This document shows, piece by piece, positions 8,728-17,232 of a stretch of 64,000 bases of DNA. Source of the stretch: Saccharopolyspora sp. NFXS83 (GTDB lineage: Bacteria > Actinomycetota > Actinomycetes > Mycobacteriales > Pseudonocardiaceae); assembly GCF_026241095.1 (NCBI RefSeq), contig NZ_JAPFGB010000007.1:62001-126000 (forward strand), given 5' to 3'. Within the stretch, counting starts at the first letter, position 1. The number at the start of each line of letters is the position of its first letter. The translations under genes were made by a program, and so were the position numbers. The notes beneath the pieces are model-generated. The model did no database searches. It saw only the letters and a list, made by a program, of their open reading frames with translations, and was not told the DNA's origin.

Positions 8728-9432
8728 TCAGCTCGCTTCAGATTCGGCCTCCCCCGCGGGGTGACGCTCGCGATCTTCGAGGGCGTCGATGGCAGAGCCC
8801 GTGAGGCTGCGTTCAATGTGCGCGCTCATGAGTGAGCGCGCCCCGGCGGCGTCTCCGGCCGCGATGAGGTCGACCAGGTCGTGGTGTTCGCGGTGATCGC
8901 GGGTCCGGGGTTCCTCGCCGGGCGGGAGTTTCAGGCCGATGCGCCGATAGCGGTCGGACTTGTCCCAGAGGTCGTCGAGCATCCGGATCAGCACGTCGTT
9001 GCGGGACGCGAGGTAGAGGGCGCGGTGGAAGGCACGGTGGGCGGTCAGCGCTTCCTCGCCCCAGGCGCGGGTGACCGGCAGCAGTCGTGCTGCCGAGGAA
9101 CGAAGGGCTGCGACGTCGGAGTCGGTGCGGCGCTGCGCCGCGAGTTCCGCCGCCGTCGGATCGAGTGAGAGGCGGACCTCGAACAGCTGGCGTGCCTCGG
9201 CGGCGCTCATGCTCGCGACTCGCGCATCGCGCTGGGAGTCCAGGTCGATCAACCCCTCACTGCTGAGCCGGCGAACCGCCTCCCGAAGTGGCGTGAGGCT
9301 CATGCCCAGCTCGACAGCAAGTTCGTGCTGTGCGAGCCGTGCGCCCGGCTGCAGCCCACCGGAGAGGATGCGCTCCCGGAGCTCGACGTAGGCGACGTCG
9401 CCCTTGCTCGAAAACATCTTGATGTCGCCCAC
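8728..9432 (-). CDS. GntR-family regulator (FCD type) of tartrate use
   Basis: 234 residues. Winged helix-turn-helix at residues 8-75 (LRERILSGGLQPGARL, MSLTPLREAVRRLSSEGL) followed by an all-helical FCD effector domain with the metal-binding pattern D/H...HRAFHRAL...HREHHDLVDLI. FCD proteins sense small carboxylic acids. It is divergent from the tartrate dehydratase gene, and a 22-base palindrome lies between them, so it most likely represses or activates the tartrate genes in response to tartrate (inference). Confidence 0.88.
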   Translation of the reverse strand: MGDIKMFSSKGDVAYVELRERILSGGLQPGARLAQHELAVELGMSLTPLREAVRRLSSEGLIDLDSQRDARVASMSAAEARQLFEVRLSLDPTAAELAAQRRTDSDVAALRSSAARLLPVTRAWGEEALTAHRAFHRALYLASRNDVLIRMLDDLWDKSDRYRRIGLKLPPGEEPRTRDHREHHDLVDLIAAGDAAGARSLMSAHIERSLTGSAIDALEDRERHPAGEAESEAS

Positions 9433-9484
9433 CTTCGCTCCGAACCAGGGGTTGTGCTGAGACTCCTTACCACCCTACCCTCCG

Positions 9485-9506
9485 GTTGCAAATTATAAAT
9501 TGCAAC
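9485..9506. promoter_or_regulatory. Palindromic operator between gntR-type gene and tartrate dehydratase
   Basis: GTTGCAA and TTGCAAC arms around an AT-rich centre with TTATAA; 20 of 22 positions are symmetrical. It ends just before the GAGGAGG ribosome site of the dehydratase gene, so protein bound here would block transcription. Probable target of the adjacent GntR protein. Confidence 0.75.
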
Positions 9507-9518
9507 GAGGAGGACGGC

Positions 9519-10685
9519 GTGAAAATCACCGCTGTGCACGAGGGCGTGGTCCCGATCAGTTCGTCGATCCGCAACGCGTGGATCGACTTCAGCTCGATGG
9601 ACTGCTCGATCGTTGCCGTCGTCTCGGATGTCGTGCGCGATGGCGAACCCGTCGTCGGCTACGGGTTCAACTCCAACGGCCGGTACAGCGCAGGCGAGAT
9701 CCTGCGCCGCCGGGTCATCCCCCGCCTGCTCGACGCCGCCCCGGAGGCCCTGCTCGGCGAGGACGGCCAGCTGGAACCGACTCGTGCCTGGGACTTCTTG
9801 ATGAACAACGAGAAGCCCGGCGGTCACGGCGAGCGCTCGGTCGCGGTAGGCGTGATCGACATGGCGCTGTTCGACCTCGCCTCCAAGATCGCCGGACAGC
9901 CGTTGTACCGCTGGCTCTCAGACCGCTACGGCGACGGCGCACCCGACGACAGCGTCTTCGTCTACGCCGCCGGCGGCTACTACGCCCCCGGCAAGGGCCT
10001 GCGCGAACTGAAGGACGAGATGAAGGGATTCCTCGACCAGGGCTACCGCGTGGTCAAGATGAAGATCGGCGGCGCCGACCTCGCCGAGGACCTCGAGCGC
10101 ATCGAAGCCGTCCTGGACGTGCTCGACGGCGACGGGTCCCGCCTCGCCGTCGACGTCAACGGGCGCTTCGACCTGGCCACCGCGCTGGAGTACGGCAAGG
10201 CCATCGAGCCATACGGCCTGTTCTGGTACGAGGAGGTCGGCGACCCGCTCGATTACCGGCTCAACGCCACCCTCTGCGAGCACTACCGCGGCCCGGTCGC
10301 CACCGGCGAGAACCTGTTCTCGTTGCAAGACGCGCGCAACTTGATCCGCTACGGCGGCCTGCGCCCGGACCGGGACTACCTGCAGTTCGACCCCGCGCTC
10401 AGCTACGGGCTCACCGAGTACCTGCGGATCCAGGAAGTCCTCGCGCAGCACGGCTGGTCATCCCGCCGCTGCGTCCCGCACGGGGGACACCAGTTCTCGC
10501 TGCACATCGCCGCAGCGCTCAAGCTCGGCGGCAATGAGTCCTACCCCGGCGAATTCCAGCCGACCGGCGGCTTCGCCGACGGCGCCGTGGTCGAGGACAG
10601 CCACGTGAGCCTGACCGAGACGCCCGGCATCGGATTCGAGAGCAAGTCCGCCTTCTACGAAGTCCTGCGCGAGCTGCACACCTGA
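9519..10685 (+). CDS. tarD: D(-)-tartrate dehydratase
   Basis: 388 residues, enolase superfamily. Sequence recall gives a close match over the whole length to Bradyrhizobium TarD: SSSIRNAWIDFSSM near the start, GYGFNSNGRY, NEKPGGHGERSVAVG, the KMKIGG lysine motif, metal ligands Asp in AVDVNGRFD, Glu in WYEEVGDPLDY and Glu in ATGENLFS, and the catalytic His in VPHGGHQFS. The enzyme dehydrates D-tartrate to oxaloacetate. Start GTG 9519 follows GAGGAGG. It is followed by a DctA-type carrier and regulated by a divergent GntR protein, forming a compact tartrate-use unit. Confidence 0.9.
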   Translation: MKITAVHEGVVPISSSIRNAWIDFSSMDCSIVAVVSDVVRDGEPVVGYGFNSNGRYSAGEILRRRVIPRLLDAAPEALLGEDGQLEPTRAWDFLMNNEKPGGHGERSVAVGVIDMALFDLASKIAGQPLYRWLSDRYGDGAPDDSVFVYAAGGYYAPGKGLRELKDEMKGFLDQGYRVVKMKIGGADLAEDLERIEAVLDVLDGDGSRLAVDVNGRFDLATALEYGKAIEPYGLFWYEEVGDPLDYRLNATLCEHYRGPVATGENLFSLQDARNLIRYGGLRPDRDYLQFDPALSYGLTEYLRIQEVLAQHGWSSRRCVPHGGHQFSLHIAAALKLGGNESYPGEFQPTGGFADGAVVEDSHVSLTETPGIGFESKSAFYEVLRELHT

Positions 10686-10837
10686 GCCCGCCCGGCGGGA
10701 TCCGCTCGCCCACCGCTGCCCGCTGCCCGCGGATTCCGCCGATCCGGCCGGCAAGGCCGCCGTCGTCCCCCGAAGCCCCGAGCTGTGCGGGACACGAACT
10801 CGACCGCCACATCTTCGCGCGAAAGGGAGCAACAACG

Positions 10838-12238
10838 ATGTCGCTCACGACCACCCCAGGCCGCCCGCAGCGGCCTCGCGTTCGCAAGTTGCTGGGACAA
10901 CTCTGGTTTCAGGTAGTAGTAGCCGCCGTCCTCGGCGTCGCGGTCGGGCTGCTGCTGCCCGGCGTCGGAGCCACTCTCAAGCCGCTCAACGACTGGTTCA
11001 TCGCCCTCGTCAAGATGATCGTGATCCCAGTGGTCTTCTGCGTCGTCACCACGGGTATCGCATCGATGGACAACCTTCGCAAGGCCGGCCGGATCGGGGT
11101 GAAGGCCATCGGCTACTTCTTGGTCCTCTCACTGGTGTCCATGCTGATCGGCCTCGCGGTAGCGAACGTGTTCAAGCCGGGTGCGGGCATGAACGTCGAC
11201 CCGGCGACCCTCGACGCAGGCAGCGTGCCCTCGACCGGTACCGACGAACATCTCACCTTCACCGGGTTCATCTCCGACCTCATCCCCGACTCACTGCTCG
11301 GCGCGATCACCGGGGACAACATCCTCGCCGCGCTGGTCGTCTCGATCGTGTTCGGCGTCGCGCTGAACACGGCGGGCCCCGCGGCAGCACCACTGAACAA
11401 AGGGATCTCCGCACTGTCGGTCGTGGTCTTCCGGATCGTCGGCTGGGTCATGCGCCTGGCGCCGATCGGAACGTTCGGCGCTCTGGCCACCGTTGTCGCC
11501 ACCTACGGCGCCGAGAGCCTGCAGCAGCTCGGCTACCTCATCCTGCTCTTCACCGGCACTTGCGTCGCCTACGTGATCATCGTGCTCGGCGCGATCATGC
11601 GGGTCTGCAAGCTCAGCCTGTTCGGGCTGATGCGCTTCCTCAAATCCGAACTGCTCATCGCGCTGTCAACCTGCTCCAGTGAAGCCATCCTGCCGCAGCT
11701 CGTGCGCAAGCTGGAGATGATGGGAATCGGTCGACCGGTGGTGGGCATCGTGATCCCGTCCGGGTTCTCGTTCAACCTCGACGGATCCGCGATCTACCTG
11801 ACGATGGCCTCACTGTTCCTCGCGCAGGCCCTCGGGATCGATTTGTCCTGGCAACAGCAGCTGGCGATGGTCGGGATCATGATGCTCACGAGCAAGGGCA
11901 CCGCCGGTATCGCTGGTGGCGCCTTCATCGTGCTGGCCAGCACCATCACGGCCGTTGGCCACATGCCCCTGGCCGCGCTCGCCCTCATCGTCGGGATCGA
12001 CCGGATCCTCAACGAGGGCCGGGTGTTCATCAACGTCCTCGGCAACGCCGTCGCCGCCATCGTGATCGGCAAATGGGAGAACGACCTCGACGCGGAAAGG
12101 GTTCACACCGTCCTGCGCGCCTCGCCCGCCGAGCGCGAACTACTCGAAGCCGAATACGACGCGACCGAAACCCACGGTAGAGGCCGCCCTACCACGCCCC
12201 ACACGACCGACGAAGCCACCGATCCGGCGAGCGCCTGA
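10838..12238 (+). CDS. dctA: DctA-type C4-dicarboxylate:cation symporter
   Basis: 466 residues of the DAACS (SDF) family with eight membrane helices and two re-entrant hairpins. Seen: VKMIVIPVVFCVV in helix 3, the serine-rich hairpin LSTCSSEAILPQL, GFSFNLDGSAIY in helix 7 (the NLDG dicarboxylate/cation site) and TSKGTAGIAGGAFIVL in the second hairpin. C4-dicarboxylates such as malate and succinate are the known substrates; next to tartrate dehydratase, tartrate is the likely one here. A 150-base gap separates it from the dehydratase gene. Confidence 0.9.
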   Translation: MSLTTTPGRPQRPRVRKLLGQLWFQVVVAAVLGVAVGLLLPGVGATLKPLNDWFIALVKMIVIPVVFCVVTTGIASMDNLRKAGRIGVKAIGYFLVLSLVSMLIGLAVANVFKPGAGMNVDPATLDAGSVPSTGTDEHLTFTGFISDLIPDSLLGAITGDNILAALVVSIVFGVALNTAGPAAAPLNKGISALSVVVFRIVGWVMRLAPIGTFGALATVVATYGAESLQQLGYLILLFTGTCVAYVIIVLGAIMRVCKLSLFGLMRFLKSELLIALSTCSSEAILPQLVRKLEMMGIGRPVVGIVIPSGFSFNLDGSAIYLTMASLFLAQALGIDLSWQQQLAMVGIMMLTSKGTAGIAGGAFIVLASTITAVGHMPLAALALIVGIDRILNEGRVFINVLGNAVAAIVIGKWENDLDAERVHTVLRASPAERELLEAEYDATETHGRGRPTTPHTTDEATDPASA

Positions 12239-12901
12239 TTGTGGTGTTCACAATGGCTGTTCCAAACATGATCGCGCGACACGCGTTCGTCGTCCTTTGA
12301 GGTATGAGGAAGGCCTCCGGGCTCGCAGTGGTGAAGATGCGAAGCAACCACTCCCACAACCTGGAGGCCTTCCGGGCCGCCCCAAGGCGCTGTGGACGTT
12401 CCCAGGTGTCGTCGTGATCAGAGGAAAGGAAGCAGTGTGGAGTCGAGCGTGCAGGACGAATCCCGGGAGTGCTGCTGGCAGCTGCCCTGGGGCCTGCGTT
12501 ATGCCAAGAGCAGTCGTAACCACGGCTGCGGCCACGCCTCGACACGACCGACGCCTCCCTGCCATCCCGTCACCCGTCTTCGAGCCGGTCCCCATTGCGG
12601 CGCGTTGGTTTCGCCGAACGGCCTCCACGGATACAGGCTGCCACCAACTTCCCAAGCCGGTCCTCAGCTTCGAACGGTGTTCACAGGTACCCGGCAACCC
12701 AATGAGCTTTCGACCGACTTTCGTCAGTGACACAACCTTGCCCTCGTCACTACACCCTCAGCGGTTCGACGACCGGCTATTCTGGACCCGTGCGCTATGA
12801 ACACCTACGGCGAAACACACTCCTTTACTTTGCCAAGTACACTGGGAACTGGCCTCGAAGAACAGACCTGAGCATGCCGCTGACCCCCGATGCAACTGGG
12901 A
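12239..12901. other. Intergenic stretch of 660 bases, no supported gene
   Basis: No reading frame here has recognisable family motifs. The only structure seen is an 11-base inverted repeat, GGAAGGCCTCC at 12308-12318 and GGAGGCCTTCC at 12363-12373, separated by 44 bases; it could be a weak terminator after dctA or the footprint of a lost mobile element. The last 100 bases are less GC-rich than their surroundings. Confidence 0.4.
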
Positions 12902-12940
12902 GTCAAGGGGTCGTGGGTTCGAATCCCGCCGTCCCGACGG
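12902..12940 (+). repeat. Attachment-site copy 2 (tRNA-Pro 3' half, no 5' half)
   Basis: Exact 39-base copy of 6943-6981. The 5' half of the tRNA is absent (upstream bases are unrelated apart from CTGGG), so this is not a working tRNA. It marks the junction of island A and island B. Confidence 0.85.
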
Positions 12941-12945
12941 CCACG

Positions 12946-12990
12946 AAAGCCCGCCGATCTAGCACGTAAGTGCAGGTCAGCGGGCTTTTT
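12946..12990 (+). terminator. Terminator-like hairpin after attachment copy 2
   Basis: AAAGCCCGC pairs with GCGGGCTTT across a 25-base loop and is followed by more T. It differs in sequence from the terminator after the intact tRNA. Confidence 0.6.
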
Positions 12991-13046
12991 GATGTTGCGA
13001 AGTCGATCTCGTAGTGGATCTTCCCGGCCCGGCTGTGCCGATTTTT

Positions 13047-13106
13047 GGGAGGATTTTGGGAGGATTCGTGCGCGTCCCGCGAAATGGGGTCGCGAGGTGG
13101 GAGGAT
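13047..13106 (+). repeat. GGGAGGAT direct repeats near attachment copy 2
   Basis: GGGAGGAT occurs at 13047, 13058 and 13099; the first two are 11 bases apart. The same pair with the same 11-base period occurs at 53642-53660, about 110 bases before attachment copy 3. They may be arm-type binding sites of a lost integrase (inference). Confidence 0.4.
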
Positions 13107-13274
13107 TTCCCGGTCACCCAGCCGGGTGATCTTCACGGCAACGCCCACACCCGCCTGCACCGCCGCACTGCGAACCGAGAACACATGAACCCGACGACCA
13201 AGCTCCACGCCGACCCGCGATCCGGAGTGAATGAAAACCAGGCCTGCCCGAGATAAACCACCAGGTCAAAAAGT

Positions 13275-13303
13275 GTCGGCCCCGCGCACGCGGGGATGGT
13301 TCC
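13275..13303 (+). CRISPR. Single type I-E CRISPR repeat with leader-like flank
   Basis: The 29 bases begin GTCGGCCCCGCGC and end GCGGGGATGGTTCC, with a CCCCGCG/CGCGGGG stem, as in actinobacterial type I-E repeats. The preceding AAACCACCAGGTCAAAAAGT resembles the leader end of such arrays. No second repeat follows at the expected 60-62 base spacing and no cas genes are in the window, so it is a relic or a minimal orphan. Confidence 0.7.
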
Positions 13304-13374
13304 CGTGACAGGCCGCCGCATCCGCACACACCGCAACCCCGGTGCTCCCGGCGGCGAGTCGTGTGCACTGCTGC

Positions 13375-13661
13375 TCAACCCGCAGCCCGCGACACAGGCG
13401 GAATCGCCCCGTAGGGGCGCCAGTCACCGGACACGATCTGCCCCGTGCCGATCACCGCCCGTGCACGCACCGCCAGATCGGCCCCGGCAGCGACCCGGTC
13501 ACCAGCGCGATGTGCTGATCGAGGCCGGCCAGCTCCACCGGCCAGTGCGGCACGACCCAGCCGTCGGGCGAGGTGGCCGGCGTGCTCGCCGCCGCCCGGT
13601 AATCCTCGGCTTGAGCGAGGACCTTGTTCACGTACCAGTCGGCGTGGTTGATGCTTCTCAT
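13375..13661 (-). pseudogene. Small hypothetical gene with a one-base frameshift
   Basis: From ATG 13661 the reading MRSINHADWYVNKVLAQAEDY runs to HIALVTGSLPG and then meets an early stop (13452). Adding one base in the GGGG run there switches to a frame that continues ADLAVRARAVIGTGQIVSGDW and ends after VSRAAG at 13375, giving a smooth protein of about 95 residues. No family was recognised. It may be a decayed gene or a sequencing error in a homopolymer. Confidence 0.4.
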
Positions 13662-14188
13662 GCCGTCAAGGCGCGAGCGGCGGGATCTGCCACGCGCTCG
13701 CGGTGGAGACTGTCTGGACACCGGCTCCGTGTCATCGTTTTGTGGAAATCTGTGATCGTGGGGATAGACATGCCTGCTTGGTGTGTATAGATTTCGGTCC
13801 TCTACGGGCGAGCGTGGTGTTGACGTGGGTAAGAGGAACTACCCAGGAACGTGCGAGGCAGTCAGGGGCGCCGAGGGCCGAGGTCTGTGATGGGCTCTGG
13901 GCGACTGGCTGTACAGGGTCGACCGGGTTTCGCGTGTGTGGCAGGGCTCGGGCCGGTGGCGTGGTTCCGTGCGGAGAAGGGCCGAGTGTGACGTGTACGG
14001 GCGAAGGGAGGTCGTACTCCATTGGATTACCTGCTCGCAGCGATGATCGAGCCGGGTAGGTGAGCATTTTCGCTGGATGGAAGGTGATCTCTGGTTACGC
14101 GCATGCGCTTCCCGCAGTTCACCCCTCTGGGGAGACAGCGGAGACAGCAGGCCGGTGCACAGATCGGCTGATGGATAGTATGACCTTT
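13662..14188. other. Intergenic stretch of 530 bases, nothing recognised
   Basis: Somewhat lower GC than the neighbours. No coding motif, RNA gene or repeat was recognised on either strand. Confidence 0.4.
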
Positions 14189-14231
14189 AGTTGAAGGGGC
14201 CCGGCGCGTGATGTGCCGGGCCCCTTCAACT
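14189..14231 (-). terminator. Perfect-stem terminator hairpin
   Basis: AGTTGAAGGGGCCCGGC pairs over 17 bases with GCCGGGCCCCTTCAACT around a 9-base loop. It lies just after the stop of the small membrane protein gene and can act in both directions. Confidence 0.85.
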
Positions 14232-14239
14232 GGCGCAGG

Positions 14240-14452
14240 CTAGCGGTGGGTTTCGTCGATGCGGAGTGCTGCGCCGAGTGCGAAGAACGCTGGAGCCCAC
14301 TCGCCGACGAAAATGCCCCATCGATCGGCACGGGCGACGTCTTCGGCTTTCCGGGACGACGCCCAGCTCGCCACGCTCAGGCCGATCGAGACTACACCTG
14401 CGGTGAACAGGTAATCTGAGCGCACTCCGTAGTTCCGCAACGTCGTCAACAT
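14240..14452 (-). CDS. Small membrane protein (70 aa), conserved hypothetical
   Basis: Starts MLTTLRNYGVRSDYL after an AGGGGG site. One clear membrane segment (FTAGVVSIGLSVASWASS), a charged loop KAEDVARADRWG and a second hydrophobic part GEWAPAFFALGAALR. I have an impression of similar small actinobacterial proteins, but no function is known. It ends directly before the strong terminator. Confidence 0.65.
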   Translation of the reverse strand: MLTTLRNYGVRSDYLFTAGVVSIGLSVASWASSRKAEDVARADRWGIFVGEWAPAFFALGAALRIDETHR

Positions 14453-14630
14453 CGCCGCCCCCTTGTGTCCTGCTCGGTGTGATGCGGTGTCCCCACCAGC
14501 ATGGGCACTGCCCCGCCCACGTGCATCCCGCAGCTGCGGGTCAGCACCGAAGTCCCACCCTGGCTCCGCGAATCGACCGCTTCGGCCGCAGGCGGCACGA
14601 GTGACTGATCTGCGCACTGCGTTCATGCCG

Positions 14631-15317
14631 TCAGAGTGTCGCGGTGAGCAGGACGAGCCAGATGGTGATGTGGTGGCAGACCGCGGCGGCGGACACGGTG
14701 GTGTGGAAGAACTCGTGGTAGCCGAAAGTGTGTGGCCAGGGGTCGGGCCAGCGGGTGGCGTAGAAGATCGCGCCGAGGGTGTAGAGGCCGCCGCCGGCCA
14801 GGAGAAGGCTCAACGCGACGGGTCCTGTGGTGTGCAGGAGGTCGCCAAGGACGAACACGGCGACCCAGCCGAGGGCGATGTAGAGGGGGACCCCGACCCA
14901 GCGGGGCGCGTTCGGCCAGGACAGTTTCAGTGCGACGCCGCCGAGCGCACCGGCCCAGACCACGGCCAGCACGGTGCGGGCCGTGTCCGGAGGCAGGGCC
15001 AGTAAGCAGATCGGGGTATAGGTGCCCGCGACCAGCAGGAAGATCATGGAGTGGTCGAGGCGGCGCAGCCAGGTGCGCGTGACCGTCGAGTTCCAGGTCT
15101 TGAGGTGGTAGAGGGCGCTGACGCCGAACAGGCCGAGCACGCTGGACACGTAGATCGTGATTCCGGCGACGACCGCAGGCGGGCCGATTGTTGCGGCGGC
15201 CTTGATCAGGACCGTGCCGGCCCCGACGAATCCCAGGGCCGTGCCCAGGTGTATCCAGCTCCGCAGAGCGGGTTTGACCGTAGCGTGTGGCCGTCGGGTG
15301 GTGAGTGCTCGGCTCAT
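14631..15317 (-). CDS. trhA: Hemolysin III-family (TrhA/PAQR-type) membrane protein
   Basis: 228 residues, seven membrane segments. Family marks: the first helix region with LGTALGFVGAGTVL, SALYHLKTW (the conserved S-x3-H), RRLDHSMIFLLVAGTYTPI in segments 3-4 (conserved Asp/His), and the final GYHEFFHTTV with the H-x3-H metal site. PAQR-type proteins regulate membrane energetics or fluidity; TrhA in E. coli acts in membrane energy homeostasis. ATG 15317 is chosen over earlier readings because the family begins here. A broken second copy lies at 17100-17232. Confidence 0.85.
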   Translation of the reverse strand: MSRALTTRRPHATVKPALRSWIHLGTALGFVGAGTVLIKAAATIGPPAVVAGITIYVSSVLGLFGVSALYHLKTWNSTVTRTWLRRLDHSMIFLLVAGTYTPICLLALPPDTARTVLAVVWAGALGGVALKLSWPNAPRWVGVPLYIALGWVAVFVLGDLLHTTGPVALSLLLAGGGLYTLGAIFYATRWPDPWPHTFGYHEFFHTTVSAAAVCHHITIWLVLLTATL

Positions 15318-15363
15318 GCCCCCAGCATAAAAATCCCCGGCCTCGACCTCGCCGTGGTGGTGC

Positions 15364-15603
15364 TCACGCAGCGGTACACGCCTCGACTGGGGAAGGCGTG
15401 AACGGGGTGCGCAGGACGCGCATGTTCTCCGCACTGCGGTCCGCACCAGGGTGATGTTCGGCAGCGTTGTCGCTGCGGTCGGGCTCGGTGAATTCGACCG
15501 GGTCGATCGCAGGTGTGGCCTGACGGGGCCGGACGCCGTGGGGCGTTGCCGGAGTGCCGGGCCTCGGGCGGGTGCGGGTGCGGTCAACGGTGGAGACGTT
15601 CAT
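15364..15603 (-). CDS. Small Pro/Thr/Arg-rich hypothetical protein (79 aa)
   Basis: ATG with AAGGA ten bases upstream. The protein is low in hydrophobic residues and probably disordered (RTRTRPRPGTPATP, then FTEPDRSDNAAEHHPGAD). No family recognised; it may be a real small gene or chance reading in GC-rich DNA. Confidence 0.35.
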   Translation of the reverse strand: MNVSTVDRTRTRPRPGTPATPHGVRPRQATPAIDPVEFTEPDRSDNAAEHHPGADRSAENMRVLRTPFTPSPVEACTAA

Positions 15604-15677
15604 CAGCGAGATCCTTTCGGAAAAGTGTTGCGCCGCGTAGGCCGCAGGGCGGTGCCGTGGGAACGGCGGTGAGGACG

Positions 15678-15953
15678 TCAGTCCAGGGAGGTGACCAGCA
15701 CGGTGCCGCCGCCGAACGCGGCAAGTTGGCGGTGGGCTCGGGTGACGGCGTCGTGTTCGGTGCCGGAGAGCCGGGCGGTGTGCTGGCCTTCGCCGTCGGT
15801 GATCTGCCAGGCATCGTCGGACAGTGTCCGGGCGATGTAGCGGGTCGGCCGAGCAGCGGGCCGGGGCGTTGAAGAACGCGCCCTGGTCGCCCTGAGTCGA
15901 TCGTCCACTGCGGACAAAGCAGGGGAAGCAGGCGTGCCGAGGTAGGGAGTCAT
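15678..15953 (-). CDS. DUF2188-like small protein
   Basis: 91 residues from ATG 15953. The second half matches the pattern of DUF2188: ARTLSDDAWQITDGEGQHTA, then a helix HDAVTRAHRQLA and the final strand GTVLVTSLD. These are small soluble proteins of unknown role. The N-terminal half is Ala/Pro/Arg-rich and poorly conserved-looking. Confidence 0.55.
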   Translation of the reverse strand: MTPYLGTPASPALSAVDDRLRATRARSSTPRPAARPTRYIARTLSDDAWQITDGEGQHTARLSGTEHDAVTRAHRQLAAFGGGTVLVTSLD

Positions 15954-16264
15954 GGCCCGCGTCGGGCCTCCAATATGGTCGAGGGGCTTTCTACCGGCCC
16001 GTGCGTACCGGATCGTGCACGCACGTACGAACGAGGCGGGGAAATGCGATGTGCCCGGGAGTCGGCTACTGATCGGCAGCGGCACTCGGCTCAACCGGGC
16101 GAAGAGGAAAGCGTGTCAGCCCACGGTTCGCGGCACATCAGCTGCGGTGGGCTCTCAAGCAGAGCGGCAGCACCGCGAGCCTTCGGACGTGCCCGGGAAT
16201 GACGGGATTGCGACCGTCTCACCGTGCCGTCATCACGAGGCGAATAAACGGGAGTGGCACGGGA
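15954..16264. other. Intergenic stretch, nothing recognised
   Basis: 310 bases between the DUF2188-like gene and the cold-shock gene terminator. No coding or RNA feature was recognised. Confidence 0.4.
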
Positions 16265-16296
16265 ACCCGGCCCCCAGCACGGATCGGGGGCCGGGT
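16265..16296 (-). terminator. Hairpin terminator after the cold-shock gene
   Basis: ACCCGGCCCCC pairs with GGGGGCCGGGT across a 10-base loop, 16 bases after the cold-shock stop codon. Confidence 0.75.
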
Positions 16297-16311
16297 GAAC
16301 TCAGTGCGGCC

Positions 16312-16515
16312 TCAGGAAGCGCGGACGAGTTCGGCCTGCGGGCCCTTGGGGCCCTGGGTGACGTCGTAGGACACCTGCTGGTTCTCGTCCAGGCTGCGGA
16401 AACCCGCGCCGTCGATGGCCGAGTAGTGCACGAACACATCCGGTCCGCCCGCGTCCGGGGCGATGAAGCCGAAGCCCTTGTCGGCGTTGAACCACTTCAC
16501 GGTTCCCTGAGTCAT
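16312..16515 (-). CDS. cspA: Cold-shock protein
   Basis: 67 residues, single cold-shock domain. RNP1 KGFGFIAPD and RNP2 VFVHYSAI are both present, preceded by [12 protein letters not shown]. Binds single-stranded RNA/DNA as an RNA chaperone. Start at 16515, seven bases after GGAGA; an ATG four codons earlier lacks a proper site. A strong terminator follows. Confidence 0.93.
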   Translation of the reverse strand: MTQGTVKWFNADKGFGFIAPDAGGPDVFVHYSAIDGAGFRSLDENQQVSYDVTQGPKGPQAELVRAS

Positions 16516-16806
16516 GTGCGTCTCCATTCGGGAGCTGAGAGATAATCACGGGCGCCACGCACCGTGCGGGAGGCCCGGGCCGGGGATCTTCAGACGGCGG
16601 CTTAACTCCAGCTACACCAAAGACAGCAGCTCGCCCGCATCAACATCCTGCGAGCATGCGCGAAACACGAACCCAGAAACAACGACCACCACAGACGCTA
16701 CACGTCACAGGCGATCTTGGCCAATCCGCCCTCCGGTCGAGCCGATCTCTGCTCGACAAGCGCACAACCCACTGGTGGTTCGGCGCAGTGGTTGTGGTGA
16801 CCGGTG

Positions 16807-17016
16807 CTAGTCAGCGGGAAGATCCGAAGCGCGCAGTTCCAGATAGGACTGCCCGCGGTGGAATCGCAGCGCGCTGTGCAGGACCGGCAGGACGAGCCGG
16901 TTGCCGACGTTGACCGCGACCGGCGTGTCACCAGCGTCGGTCTCCTGCAGCTGACCCAGCACGGCCGCGAGCTCATTCACGGTCGTCTGGGCTTGGTTGT
17001 TGACCGGTTCGGCCAC
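16807..17016 (-). CDS. Small hypothetical protein (69 aa)
   Basis: Reading from GTG 17016: VAEPVNNQAQTTVNELAAVL, then DTPVAVNVGNRLVLPVLHSAL and the end LELRASDLPAD. It looks like a compact alpha/beta domain with balanced composition, unlike most chance readings here. A GAGGAG site lies about 13 bases upstream, rather far. No family recognised. Confidence 0.4.
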   Translation of the reverse strand: MAEPVNNQAQTTVNELAAVLGQLQETDAGDTPVAVNVGNRLVLPVLHSALRFHRGQSYLELRASDLPAD

Positions 17017-17099
17017 ACCGCACCGGCTTTCTCCTCGGATCGGGACACAGCACGCTACCTGCTCCTCCGACCACGATCGCCGCCCGCCAGACTCCGGGC

Positions 17100-17232
17100 G
17101 CAGTGGAAGAACTCGTGGCAGCCGAAGGTGTTGTGCGACCAACGGCCCGGCAAGCGGGTGACCTAGAAGATCGCACCGACGACGCAGAGGCCGCCAAGCA
17201 GCAGGAGGGTCAGTGCGGCTGGTCCACTGGCG
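17100..17232 (-). pseudogene. Fragment of a second trhA copy
   Basis: The DNA closely follows 14700-14830 of the intact trhA gene; shared words are GTGGAAGAACTCGTGG, CAGCCGAA and TAGAAGATCGC. On the minus strand it still reads PAALTLLLLGG and GCHEFFH but holds stops. It overlaps the 3' end of the MerR gene, so this looks like a duplicated trhA replaced in part by merR. Confidence 0.7.

Noticed and set aside
12248-12800. Overlapping readings on both strands after dctA
   Set aside because: No motifs, uneven codon use, and an inverted repeat inside; treated as intergenic.
12902-12940. Second tRNA-Pro gene
   Set aside because: Only the 3' half is present; acceptor 5' strand, D-arm and anticodon 5' stem are missing.
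13304-13383. Continuation of a CRISPR array
   Set aside because: No repeat occurs at the expected 60-62 base spacing after the single repeat.
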